From: Calvatia gigantea | Taxonomy: Eukaryota > Basidiomycota > Agaricomycetes > Agaricales > Lycoperdaceae | Assembly: GCA_025093985.1 (NCBI GenBank) | Contig: JACAAK010000001.1 | Coordinates: forward strand, 1,426,001-1,490,000 | DNA: 64,000 nt | Direction of reading: 5' to 3' | Part shown: in pieces, positions 20,911 to 32,442 of the stretch | Layout: each line of letters opens with the position of its first letter | How positions within the stretch are numbered: position 1 is the first letter of the stretch | Made by a program: the position numbers and the translations under genes | The notes under the pieces: generated by a model | Database searches by the model: none | The model's input: the letters and a program-made list of their open reading frames with translations, nothing else | What the model was told of the DNA's origin: nothing

Positions 20911-23900
20911 AGTTGGTGGAGACGAAGAGTAAGAGAAAGGGAGACGTTGGAATTAAGACTGAATGGAGAGCAGGAACGGGAAAGATTACGGGAAACACCA
21001 TTCCCAGGTGAGATGAAGGACATGCTCAGCTGATGATTGGATCTCGCGTATCCCAGCTTGGTCACTCAGGGTCTGCCTGTCACCCTGTCAGAGTGTCAAT
21101 TTCATTGATGCGGTCGCCGACAACGTCCAGCACCGAACCACTGACAGTTCTCTACAAGCTTACTTGCTGACTCGACTCGTCCAGAAAGTAGACTAATGAT
21201 TGAAGGTAACTTTCTCGATCCCTTCCACGCTACCTCCGGTAACCTCCACTGCTCCGAAGCCACATGGAATCTACCACCACAACCTCATCATACCAAACCC
21301 GTTCTCCACGGCTCAACCAATGCCGCCCCAATTCTAGCCCCTTCCCCTCCACCTGACCGGAGGGTTTTTCTTACTGACCCTGACTTTTAATATGACTGGT
21401 CAAATCTGAACTCGGCTCAATGCTCGCACTGGTTCCGCAGGTACTTTTAATGGAAAGAACGACGCAAAATTGCTCTCTGGCACTAAAATTTGATAGCTCC
21501 CACCCAGATTCCTAATACGTTCGCTGGTCTCAGGAAGACTTGCAAACAAATTCCTTGTCCATATAGTTGCGTGGAACTGCGCAGACGTCATCATGGCCTC
21601 GTCATATACAGGTCCAAAGCCGTTGACCGGTTCCATTAAATTCCCAAAGAGACACCTCACCGTCGTTCGTTCTCTCACCATTTAGCCACCCTGCGTCTCA
21701 TCTTGCCTCAAAACAAACGTTCCTTATGATCCAGTTCTCATCAGTTTCTCATCGCTCAAACCACATGCTATTATTGGCGGCCAAGCTGAGAATCTTTCTT
21801 GTCCTGCTGACATTACCTACCACTTGACAGCCGCAGCAACCTCTTTACTACACAACCCTTCGCCACGACAACGAAGAAATGGACATTGTGGCAATTGGAC
21901 ACGAAAATAAACATGGTTTTTGTTCTTCTGCAGTCTGGATTCCTCGGGTTTGCGACCACTTGTTCCCCCATTCTTGAATCATAATTACGGTCGACCTTCT
22001 GTAACTCTATTGTCCAACCACGCCATCTTACGAAAAACCTTCAACCAACACTCCGCCAAACCGGTCCTTGCGGTAAGCCTTGGGAATTTCCCGATTATTA
22101 TCAAATTTCTCCAAGATGCCAGTTCACCGGCGCCAGTCGGAGTATATCCGATTCACGTGTCTTCTTGACTTCCCCGTCCTTCTCGTTTTTGGAGTCGGAG
22201 GGCCGTGGTCCGTGGAGGAGATGCTTGACAATCCTGTTTTTTAGCGCCACTAGAGTCCAGGTTGAATAGCAGCCCTAATCCGAACTATCACTGGTCGTGT
22301 TTCCTCTGCGGGTTTTCTTGTGTTCTCATCTGTTTGCGGACTTGGGTGCTGTCCACACTACATACGCCTCTCATCCTGCGTGTTCGTTGCTACCGAGCGT
22401 TGCCAACCACGGTACCCACTACCGCTCCTAAGACTACCATAAGTCGTTACGACTGCAACAAACCCATGGGGTTGGAAATAGGCCCCGAGGGAAGGCGCGA
22501 TGCTTGGTTCAGAGTGCATACATATATCTCGGATTCGCACAAAAACTTCACATCACCGTCATTTAAGGTTAGCTGCCGGGAGGCAACTTCACTCCATTTC
22601 TGCGCTAAAATGTGCAGATTTACTGATTTATACTAGGCTTGGGATATTCGAGTTGTGGAGAATATTTGGTAAATCCGACCCACGCCTGCCCTTTCACCTC
22701 CCATTGATATCACTCAGCGAAGCGCAGACGTTGTTGCGAGAGGACAGTGTCACCACTCCTAAGGCCCGAGGGATTGAATGGGAGAAGTACTGGATGTCCG
22801 ACCGGCGGCCGTCCTGGCGACCCTGGTACCAGCACTCAAGGTCCTAATCTTCATTGTTCCAATACTTAGTTTGAACTCCTTGAGTGTAGCTCCGGGGTGC
22901 ATTCTCTCCTTTGACCTACGATTTGGTACCAATTCCGTGATGTGAAACGAGGTGTTCCGGGATTTTCCACCATTCCGGTACTTAAACCGCTTCTGCTCAT
23001 CCGCACTTCAGTCACAGCAGCTGTTCACGGCTACCTACCGATGCGTGATCCATGATGACACTGTATCCAACATCTTGTTTTTATCTTCAATCTGTTCCTT
23101 TTGAACAACCTGTGAAACCGACTGGTGGTGGGTACTTGTGGCAAACACATAGGGCACATGGAAGTTAAACCGAGTGGCATTCTCGTTGCCAGTTGGGAGC
23201 TGTAGATCAATGGAAGTTGAAATGGCATTAATAAAATCCTCTTCGGATCACTTCAAAATGTCTGAGCAGAAAGAAATGCCAGATCCTGAGTTATCCCGAA
23301 ACGTCATCCAAGGCAAGATTCGCGCAGGTGCTTTCCACTTTCCAGGCTCCAACCTCTCAATCACATTCTACCCACCCTCGTCCCATGTACATACCCACAG
23401 GAGGGGCCACCTTACAAAAAGGCGTCAAGTCAAATTGGTAACCGTGATCATTAACTCGTTCGAGTCCGACCTGTTCCATCTCACGTTCTCAGGCCACCAC
23501 GGCAATTAGTTGGGTTTCTCTTCCGACTTCATTGGTAACATCATCGGTGCATGTCCTCTGCATTCCCGCGCCACGTTAGATCTGGGTACATGACCATGGA
23601 CCATGACACACCAAACTGCAAGATCTACTGACTCTTTTCTTCCTTTTCCCCCCTTCTACTGACAGTAGATGCAGTTGTCGGCACAAACTAACCGAATCTG
23701 TTTCCACATTGGAGTCCTCACGCCCACTTAGCGCTGTCTTATTCAAGTTCAGCCCGACTTAACGAGGGCACTACCCACCGAACCAACAACTGCCTGGACG
23801 GGTACAATGAAGTTTGATGTATCTTATGTTTAAATAACCACGACAGGTGGCGAGGTGTTCGATGTCTCTGCAAAGAGCCGACGTCCCTCTAGGACCCGTA

Positions 23901-24233
23901 GAGCTTCTCCTCTATCAAGTCTCCAATGCAACGCGTAAGGGCTAAAATGCACCTGTTTATGCACTTACGACCGAGTAGTTCGATAATTTCGCTTCAAAGT
24001 ACGTCCATCCTATGTTCGGGGATTCATACCTCGCGATCAGACCGGCAGCGCTCTCAAGTCATCAGGACCGAAAATTTCGCACAAATTGTGCGAACAATAC
24101 CTCGTTTGGACAAGATTTAATGATCATACAAGCCTTTGTTCGTTACAGATCAGCGCTTAATATTCTCCGGGACCAACATGGAAGGAAATATTCATGAAAT
24201 TATAGTCCAACGCGCGCTCTCCCTAGAACGTGA
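20911..24233. other. Gene-poor segment, 3.3 kb, nothing recognised
   Basis: Contains only frames under about 125 codons on both strands, none with a known motif or a convincing exon chain. A minus-strand frame at 21400-21681 and plus-strand frames at 22262-22847 and 23174-23509 have mixed composition and could be decayed genes or chance. No terminal repeats, long tandem repeats or RNA genes were found by eye. The first few hundred bases should carry the promoter of Galpha A. Confidence 0.4.
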
Positions 24234-25139
24234 TTATGAATGCTTTTCTGCTCTGTTGCGCACATCTTCAGCCCCTTCAGCAACCCTCCGCGCGACATAT
24301 TTCTTGTCTTTGTCCAATCTTTGCTCGACATCCTTCTCACCCTGCCTTAACCTCTCCTCTCCCTCGTCAACCTTCGATCTACCCCAGCCTAGCCAACTAA
24401 ACCAACCCTGTTTTGTTTCGTGCCCTGCTCTATCCAAGTCGGCACGTACTTCCCGTGCCCGTTGCCCGGTCGCATCGCGAGCCTCATCGTATAAGTTTTC
24501 CGTTGAGTCACGGGTGCGCATCAAGGAATTTTTAGCCGAATCATATCTGGCCTCTACCTCACGAGCTAAAGCTCCTGACCTGATCTTTCACATCATCAAC
24601 AATTCCGCGTCCTCGGGCCGCCGCTTCATCAGCTTTCTGGTTAACATCATTCTTGGTTTCATCGAATCGCCTTTTTGCGGCATCCTGAAGAGAAGCTGGA
24701 TCAAGTCGCAGTCTTCGGAAGAAAAGTCCGCCGCACCTTGACCCTGTCAGTATTTCAGTTCACCTTCTTGTAGTGCGTCTCCAGCTCGTGCCCTTGCTGC
24801 TGCAGCGCTATCTCGGGCCCTCTGTTTCATCTCTTCCTCGTCGGCACGAGCTTTCTGTTTGAGAGCTTCTTCTTCATTCGGCTTTCTCCCAAAGTAGAAA
24901 TAGGCTCCACCAATAGCAGCTATTCCAAGAGCAGTATAAAAAAGAGTATTGTCTGTGGCCTGTGGCTTTGGACCTTCTGGTATTGTCGCATATCGGCGGG
25001 CTGAAACCTTTGAAAGATATCATGTGGATGTCTGGTTGAGCATCGAAAAGTACTTCAGGCTTACCCTGGACGGACTTGAACGGCAAGTTACCATGGGAGC
25101 ATTTCTGGAAGTAATACGAACCACTTGGGAGCGCAACAT
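24234..25139 (-). CDS. Mitochondrial membrane-anchored LEA-like helical protein, frame slip present
   Basis: The first exon (from ATG 25139) gives an Arg/Ser-rich presequence (MLRSQVVRITSRNAPMVT) that continues over an intron into VSARRYATIPEGPKPQ, a typical mitochondrial targeting and cleavage context. One TM segment follows (LFYTALGIAAIGGAYFYFG), then a long, highly charged amphipathic region with Ala/Arg/Glu/Asp repeats (EEEMKQRARDSAAAARARAG, RRFDETKNDVNQKADEAAAR, RRVAEGAEDVRNRAEKHS). This composition resembles late-embryogenesis-abundant and apolipoprotein-like helices. Near 24576-24582 the frame must skip one base to pass from GIVDDVKDQ to GALAREVEARYD; no intron fits. An inserted base is likely. 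A matrix- or intermembrane-facing stress or structural role is inference. No named family is claimed. Confidence 0.65.
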
Positions 25140-25864
25140 GAGCGATAAATGAATGGTACTAGGAGATTGTGCAAGGAATTTGGAGTGTGCAGGCCTTGTT
25201 GCGAGTCTTATATCCAACCCCTCCTCCCAAATGATGACGCCTATGACGTAGATACAGTGTCCTCACGTGCCTCCAATTCCATTAACATCCTGGAGTTACC
25301 CGCCTTGAAAATTTGAAAGGCCGAAGTAACTTTCAACACCTCGACCACTCCTCTCTTGCATTTCTTTTGCGCAGAAGCGATGTGGTTCTCCAACCTGGGT
25401 GCCCCCATATCGCAGGATAATGGGTCTGACGGACGCATGCTTATCAATCCCCCAGACACTGAATGTGCGATGCAGTACACCCGAAAAGAAGTGGGGGACG
25501 GTTCTTTCGCGTCCATTCACATGTAATTCATACGCCGTGAATCCACAGGACATAAGTGTTCCTTGTCAATGGCAAAGGACCAAACACCCGCCCGTACTGG
25601 GACATGTCGTCCTTTCACCTATGGGAGGAAAACACGTGATTACCTAAAATTACCTCTCTTCGTTGTCTCTGTTCATTTGTCCGCCTGGAGAAAAAAAAAT
25701 AATAATCATCATTGTACCCAGTTAAACTTGCGGTCCGTGGTCAGCGCTGCTCGTTCAGCCCGCTCCTTTTATAGCCATCTCTGGTGTTTGTTAATTCTCG
25801 CTATCCTTGCACGCGAATTACCCTGTTCCGAGTCCTGCCTACTTTGTGATCGCTTTTCGCAGCC
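25140..25864. other. Intergenic, about 720 bp, divergent promoter region
   Basis: Lies between the starts of the mitochondrial protein (-) and the riboside kinase (+), so it should hold both promoters. Short minus-strand frames at 25241-25553 have no supporting features. Confidence 0.45.
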
Positions 25865-27137
25865 ATGGTTAATAGTGAACAGAAGAGGATCAGGGTGATA
25901 CTTGTAGGCGTTGGGTATGTTGAATGTGCTCTTTTTTCTTCTTGACTGGTGCCTGAAACCCATCCTTCAACAGGGGCGCTACATGTTCAGGCAAAACCAC
26001 ACTTGCTAAGCACTTGAGGCAGATTCTTCCGGACAGCGTAATTGTACATCAAGATGTAAGTTGTCAACAAACTCCAAGAGACGATCTCTCAAACCGAATC
26101 CGGCTTCCTCCCCACAGGACTTCGCACCCGTACGTCCCACGTCCTTTCCTACTGTGCTTTACACGATAGCCCACACATGGTTCACACCAGCCGCAAGAAC
26201 TTGTACCGGTACACCCAATATACCAGGTTCAAGATTGGGATGCACCAGCAGGGGCGATCTCATGGAATCGATTAATATCTTTCCTGCGTCATGTCAAGGA
26301 GACAGGGGAGGTACCACCAGGACATAAGAGTCACGATCATCTTAATGAACAGAAAGAGATTGCGATTCCAGATGAGCTGAAGGATTCATGGAAGGCGGAA
26401 TTTGAAAAGATCAAGGAAGATCGAGCGACCGAGGCGGGCACGAGGCTCGTGTGGGTGTTGGTTGATGGGTTTCTCCTCTATTGGCATCAGGTAGTTAAAC
26501 CGCTTTACTATTTCTCATAGTGGTGCCCTAACGTCAGAGTTTCCTGGCGACTAGGACGTCATCGCAGAACTCGACGTCCGCATCATGTTGCGCGTCCCTC
26601 ATGATGTTTTAAAGCGGCGAAGGCACGAGCGGCATGGATATCATACAGCAGGTAAGCGGTTCCGCGAGAGGCTTGAACGCCTTCGGAAATGGACTTTACA
26701 CTAACACCCTTCTCCTTCCGATTCTTCACCGCTCGAACCGACGCGTATAATGATCTCACCCGCTTGCAAACATTTTGTGTCTTGGCCTTGCAAAACCGCA
26801 TTTAATTGCACCTTATCCCCGCATAACGACGAACCAACCAACGCATTAATGGCCACTCTTTCTCCGTTCGTTGTTGTCTGGAGTGCAAACTGACCCAGTA
26901 GAGGGTACTCTCTGGCGGGATCCACCCAATTACTGGGAACAAATTGTATACCCGGCTTATGTTGAGGCACACAGGGAGGTTTTTGTTGATGGGGACGTAG
27001 AACGTGGGGTACCTACGGGTAAGGTACAGGGCCTCTTGTTGTTGGAGACGCTAGAGATGACCATGGGAGAAGCAGTGGAACGGTGTTGTCGTGCACTGAA
27101 GGAAAGTGCGCTAAGTGAAACTAGTAGAAATCTGTAG
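25865..27137 (+). CDS. Nicotinamide riboside kinase, 258 aa, six exons
   Basis: Phosphorylates nicotinamide riboside to NMN in the NAD salvage pathway. Exons are 25865-25914, 25974-26055, 26118-26129, 26191-26490, 26555-26651 and 26902-27137; the total of 777 nt is in phase. Exon 3 is a 12-nt micro-exon (DFAP). The Walker A motif is VGGATCSGKTTLAKHL. The acidic catalytic segment is IVHQDDFAPP, followed by PIYQVQDWDAPAGAISW. The Walker B/lid region is LVWVLVDGFLLYWHQ, then DVRIMLRVPHDVLKRRRHER and the substrate-side motif WRDPPNYWEQIVYPAYVEAH. The length is close to the yeast and human Nrk1 size. The last intron (250 bp) is long for the window. Assignment rests on motif order and is strong. 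Confidence 0.88.
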
Positions 27138-27624
27138 TGGGTTGATAATCGTACACTGGCCTGGATGCGTGACCCAGGCCCAGACATCCAGAAGGCGCAT
27201 AAATTCGCCTGTCAGAAAGAGCGGAGTGACATGGGTGATGCAGTGTGACTCCGGTTATGTCGGCTAGCCGGTCGTGTGATGCCTCGAGAAGAAGAGTTTC
27301 AATTAACATAAAATATCAGGATAATTGGTGGTTGAGGAGTATTGTGAGGACTCTTGCAAGAGTTTCACATAGAGGACTCCCCGTTGTAATGAGGCACAAA
27401 TGTCCTCGAACCTGTTCTTGTGGTTGATTTATGTGACATGTGACGAATGTGATCCTCAGATCACATGCAAGTGAGGCGGTTGGCCAGAATCACATGTCAA
27501 GATCGGCCAGGGTCCGGAACGCTGCCCCGTCCCATGATAGAGACTATAAGAGTCGCTTCTCTCATACTTCTCTCCCTCCACGTTCGAACCTCTTTCGTTT
27601 CACACCACTATATCCCCTCTGAAA
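27138..27624. promoter_or_regulatory. Intergenic, 487 bp, presumed fumarate reductase promoter
   Basis: No open frame of interest. The last 50 bases before the ATG at 27625 are rich in C/T (TCTCCCTCCACG, CTCTTTCG-like tracts), a common feature of strongly expressed fungal genes near transcription starts. No TATA box could be assigned. Confidence 0.35.
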
Positions 27625-29635
27625 ATGGCACAGGTCATCGTTGTCGGTGGTGGTCTTGCCGGTCTCTCTGCTGCACACACCCTCCTTGAGCGTGGTGCTA
27701 ATGTGTTACTCCTCGACAAGCAACCGTAAGTTCCCGCTCTTCATCTTCTCGCTTTCGTATTCGCCTCAACTCGTTTCCAGCTTCATGGGTGGTAACTCCA
27801 CCAAAGCTACCTCTGGTATCAACGGCGCTGGCACCCAGCCTCAACAGGATGCTGGCATTCCCGATTCCGCCAAGACTTTCTTTGAGGACACTAAGCGATC
27901 TGTCTGTTCTCTGTTTCTTCCGAATTTCACATGACCGTATCTAATCGCTCATTTAGGCCCGCGACCTTGCTCGCGATGACTTGATCCGCGTCCTCACTGG
28001 CCGTTCTGCCGATGCTGTTCATTGGCTGCAGCACAAATTTGGCCTTGACCTCTCCAAGGTGGCTCGCCTTGGTGGTCACAGCCAACCCCGCACCCACCGT
28101 GGTGGTGCCCAGTTCCCTGGAATGGTGCGTCCGCATTTCCGCCCCCAGAACCCTGTTTCTTATCAGCCGCTCTATATCCACCATCCTTGTCGTTCCGCCA
28201 TTTCAACACACTTATACATATTGTTCTCAGGTTATTACCTATGCTCAGCTCGAACGTCTCGAGGATCTCTCTGTGAGCAATCCCGAGCGTGTTAAAATAA
28301 TCAAAAAGGCCCGTGTTACCAAGCTCGTAAAGGATAATTCTGGTGCTGTCGTCGGTGCTGAGTACGAAGTCAATGGCAAGACTCAGACTGCTTACGGCCC
28401 TGTCATCCTTGCTACTGGCGGTTATGCCGCCGACTTCACCGAGAACTCTCTTCTCAGGAAGCACCGTCCTGAATACTACGACCTTCCCACCACGAACGGC
28501 GAGCACTCTACCGGCGACGGTCACAAGATGGCACTCGAAATCGGTGCCAGCGCTGTCGACCTCGAGAAGGTTCAAGTTCATCCCACCGGTCTCGTTGATC
28601 CCAACGAACCCAGTGCCAAGGTCAAGTTTTTGGCTGCTGAGGCCCTTCGCGGCGTCGGCGGTCTGCTACTCGATAACACTGGCAAGCGTTTTGTCGATGA
28701 ACTCCAGCACCGTGATTATGTCACCGGGAAGATGTGGGAAAACGGCAAGTACCCCATCCGCCTCGTTCTCAACGGCAAAGCCTCGAAGGAAATTGAGTGG
28801 CACTGCAAGCATTATGTTGGTCGGGGCCTCATGAAGCGCTTCGACAGCGGAGAAGCTCTTGCCAAGGAGTTTGGTTTGGCTCCCGAAGTCCTCAAGAAGA
28901 CCTTCGACGACTATAATGTCTCCGTCCGCACCCAAAAGGATCCTTTCGGCAAGAAGGTATCTCCCTTGTGTTGCCTTCTGTGATCTTTACGCTAATTACT
29001 CGTTCTAGTTCTTCCAGGGCGAGTGGAAGTTCGATGACTTTTTCCACGTCGCCGTCATGACACCCGTCCTTCACTATACCATGGGTGGTCTTGAAATTGA
29101 CGCTGAGTCTCGTGTGATCGACAAGGCAGGAAAACCCATCCCTGGTCTCTTCGCTTCTGGTGAGGTTGCTGGTGGCGTGCATGGCGCGAACCGCTTAGGA
29201 GGTTCATCTCTCCTTGGTTGTGTTGTCTTCGGTCGTGTATCCGGTGACTCCGCCGCAGCCTACCTCCTCCAAGCCACCACCGCTGCTGTCCAGAAGGCCG
29301 GTGGCCGCCTTGGTGCCCTTGTTGGGCATGTCTCCGGCTCTTCGACAGCTGTTACGACTCCCTCCTCTTCGTCTACCGCTCCCGCCGGCAAAACAACATC
29401 TGGCGAGTACACACTTCAGGACGTTGCGAAGCACAACAAAAAAGACGATATTTGGGTTGTCGTCGACGGTCAGGTCCTCGATGTGACCAAGTTCCTTCCT
29501 GATCATCCTGGAGGCGAGAAGGCCATCCTCCTCTACGCTGGTCGTGATGCCACTGAGGAGTTCAACATGCTCCATGATCCCAAGGTCATTCCTCGATATG
29601 CGCCCGACGCAGTCATTGGCAAGGTGAAGGCATGA
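27625..29635 (+). CDS. Soluble fumarate reductase (FRDS/Osm1 type) fused to cytochrome b5, 580 aa
   Basis: A flavoprotein that reduces fumarate to succinate without a membrane anchor, helping reoxidise FADH2/NADH. Exons are 27625-27725, 27781-27901, 27957-28124, 28231-28956 and 29009-29635 (1743 nt in phase). The N-terminal FAD dinucleotide motif is VIVVGGGLAGLSAAHTLLERG. The substrate-domain landmarks are GGNSTKATSGING, RLGGHSQPRTHRG, PTTNGEHSTGDGHKMA, VQVHPTGLVDP, FVDELQHRD, HYTMGGLEID and GANRLGGSSLLGCVVFGR. A Ser/Thr-rich linker (about residues 470-500) leads to a C-terminal cytochrome b5 domain with the heme-ligand motif LPDHPGGEKAI and a second histidine in FNMLHDPK. No mitochondrial or ER signal is evident, so a cytosolic enzyme is likely. 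This is the best-resolved model in the window. Confidence 0.95.
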
Positions 29636-29948
29636 ATCAAGTCTTGAAAGAAAGGCTGCCTCGCCAAATGTTCATATCATCGCCACGGATCCTCTAAGCC
29701 CCCATCTGCATCACACCCGGTCTATATAGTGTTTTATTCCGTTGTTAAACACTGTATTTTAGTTATTGTCTTCACTTTTGCATCCTAACATGTTTATTTA
29801 TTTCTGGAACGTTGTTTGGGGGTTGAACAAGCTGCATGAAGCAATAGAATGAGTTCCACGCAACATCCTCGAGGGTGCCGCCTTGACTGGCGTAGTCATG
29901 ATATAAAGATGGCCGGGGATGAGGGAATTCCCATTCAGATGATTGGTC

Positions 29949-32136
29949 ATGGTTCGCTCACGGAGCTCTAGTTCAAGCTCATCCAGTTCTATCAACTCTC
30001 ATCCTCACCAGCTTCACCACAGCCCTGCCACAGAGCACCTCAGACAGCTTCTGCCTTGGAACAGTCGTAGTTCATCCCGGGACAACCGAAACCAGGACCA
30101 GAACCAACCTCCAACTTCTGCAAACAGTGCAGCTCAAGCAGCGACAAGCCTTGCCATATTGCTTGGAATCGCACAACAAAGGATGACATCGCCGAATTCG
30201 ACGAACGGAAACCACCAATACAACAACGAGGCCTCACCTTTGCTTGGCAGCCACGGAGACACCCGGCAAGCCAGGATCCCAGGGCCACGAACACAGCGAG
30301 GAAGGTTTAAGAGCGAGGAGGGTAGTGTGGACAGCTTTGACAGTTCTCTTCGTCGCTTCGCTCGTGTTCTTGCTGGGCTTTGTGCACTTGCTGAGCGATG
30401 GACTTGCCCCGTGGATTGGACTATTACCAAAGAATCCGGACAAGGCTGCATTGGTGATCTTAGAGCAAGCCCCTGTAATTGTGCGTGCTTTACTATCTGC
30501 AATTCGGATTTAGCTTTTCTGAACATCGGTTATCATCGCTCATCTAGGATGGACACATTGGTCTGAGTTCTGTTTATTGGCTCCACGGACTCGGTCCTAA
30601 TGGTTCTCGTTCATGCAGACCTACCCATCCTCGTCCGTACCGTGTACGCGAACAACGCTTCTGCTGTCGACCTTGAATCCGTGATGCCTGGGCACGTTGA
30701 TATACCTAGATTGAGGACAGGACGCGTCGGAGGATTCTTTTGGTGTGTGGTTGCTCCATTCGTTCAAGGCTGTAGGAAGTTGACCGCCTCCATACAGGTC
30801 AGCGTACGTTGCATGCCCCCAAGATGAAGAAGGGGAGGATTTCATTAACGCGACCTGGGTCGTGAGGTTCGTTCATGTCAACTATGGAACCGTGTCGAAG
30901 ACTCGTTGTGACCTTGTGAACCCAGAGACACGCTTGAACAAATCGATATCTCACAACAGTTGATTGCGAAATATCCTGATGTACATTTCAAATTTCCCTT
31001 TTTTACAGCACTTAATTAACTATCCAAACGTCAGATATTCCAACTCTCTACGACGTCAGATGAAGTCCAGGCTGCCATCTATAATGGCAAAATCGCCAGT
31101 CTCATTGGCATTGAAGGGTGCGTTCGCTTCGCCTAACCAGACTCTAAGATTGATGATGGCAGCAGTGCCCATCAACTGGGTAACTCCATCGCGGTCCTCC
31201 GACAATACTACCTTCTCGGCGTTCGTTATGTCACCTTAACGCATACCTGTCACAATGCCTTTGCTGATTCTTGTGGCTATCTACCGGGCGTTATCCCGCT
31301 GCACCATGGGCTGAGGTACGTAACTGAACCTGGAACGACTTCCTATGACATATAGATTGAGCGGGTGTTCCAGTTCTTTCGGAAAATCTCTGATCGAAGA
31401 AATGAACCTGCCTAGGCATGCTCGTGGACCTCTCACATACATCGGACGAAACAGCTACTCAAGCGATTCTGTATTCCAAAGCCCCTGTCATTTGGTCCCA
31501 TTCCTCCGCTCGTGCCGTCCACGATGTCCCACGAAATGTACCTGACGAAGTACTGCGACTCATCGGCAAAGGCGAAGGCCAGAACGACGCTGTTGTTATG
31601 GTTAGTGTCTTTAAACTTGACCTCAACTAACCCTCAGGCCTCAGTATTGTTCATAACTGTTTAGGTCAACTTCGCCCCATTCTTCGTAGCCGACGCCGGG
31701 GAAGCAACTGTCCAAGCAGTCGCCAACCATGTGGAACATATTGCGGGGGTGGCCGGAAAAGAACAGTAAGTTCTGAGGTGTTAGTTAATGCATATCCTCA
31801 ATAGCTACCTCCCCGCAGTGTTGGTATCGGAAGTGACTATGATGGTATCAGTTCCACACCTGTCGGCCTTGAAGACGTGTCGAAATATCCTGCTCTCGTG
31901 CGTCTGAGCTTTTGCAGAGATTTACCGATATCGCTAACACCCCCTAGATTGCAGAACTCATATCAAGGGGCTGGAACAAGTACGACATTGCTGGCCTTAC
32001 CGGAGGTAATCTCTTGCGCATCATGAAGGGTGCAGAGAAAGTCGCGAAGGAACTTCAAGCCGCAAATATACTTCCAGTCTACGACTTGTACCACAAAAGG
32101 CCAGATCTACCTCGTCGCATTCGGGGTGATCTCTGA
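29949..32136 (+). CDS. Membrane dipeptidase (M19, renal-dipeptidase family), two frame slips
   Basis: A zinc enzyme that hydrolyses dipeptides, anchored by an N-terminal TM segment. The start is either 29949 or, more likely, the ATG at 30183 ([10 protein letters not shown]), leading to a dileucine-type EASPLLG. A one-base slip between about 30255 and 30290 is needed to enter [20 protein letters not shown] and the TM helix [16 protein letters not shown]. Catalytic landmarks are APVIDGHIDLPILVR (His, Asp ligands), [11 protein letters not shown] (Glu), [19 protein letters not shown] (His) and [20 protein letters not shown] (His), then GIGSDYDG and [14 protein letters not shown] second slip at 31408-31409 separates LIEEMN from [13 protein letters not shown], where the family reads N-R-L-G without interruption. 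About eight introns have standard signals. The gene ends 307 bp from the convergent Galpha B. Confidence 0.8.
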
Positions 32137-32442
32137 ACATTCTCAGTTAATCTACACCTACTGGTGTTCTCCCAAAACTTTGTGCAACATATTCTCTGTC
32201 GGCATCCTCTCACCTTACCGCAGTCGATCAAAACCATTTCCTGTTCAACAGCAAACGGCAAATAACAGGAGTCGAGCTTTTACAAGGAGAAAGTAGGCTG
32301 AGGTTAAGTAGGCTGAGGTTAAGGACACGTATCTATGTGGACAACTAGTTTTAAGATTACAGGAATTCAAGATATCATGAAAGTTTTAGTGAACGAAATA
32401 GCGGCCTGATGCACTGGCGGAGATGAATCGGTAGAAGTGAAT

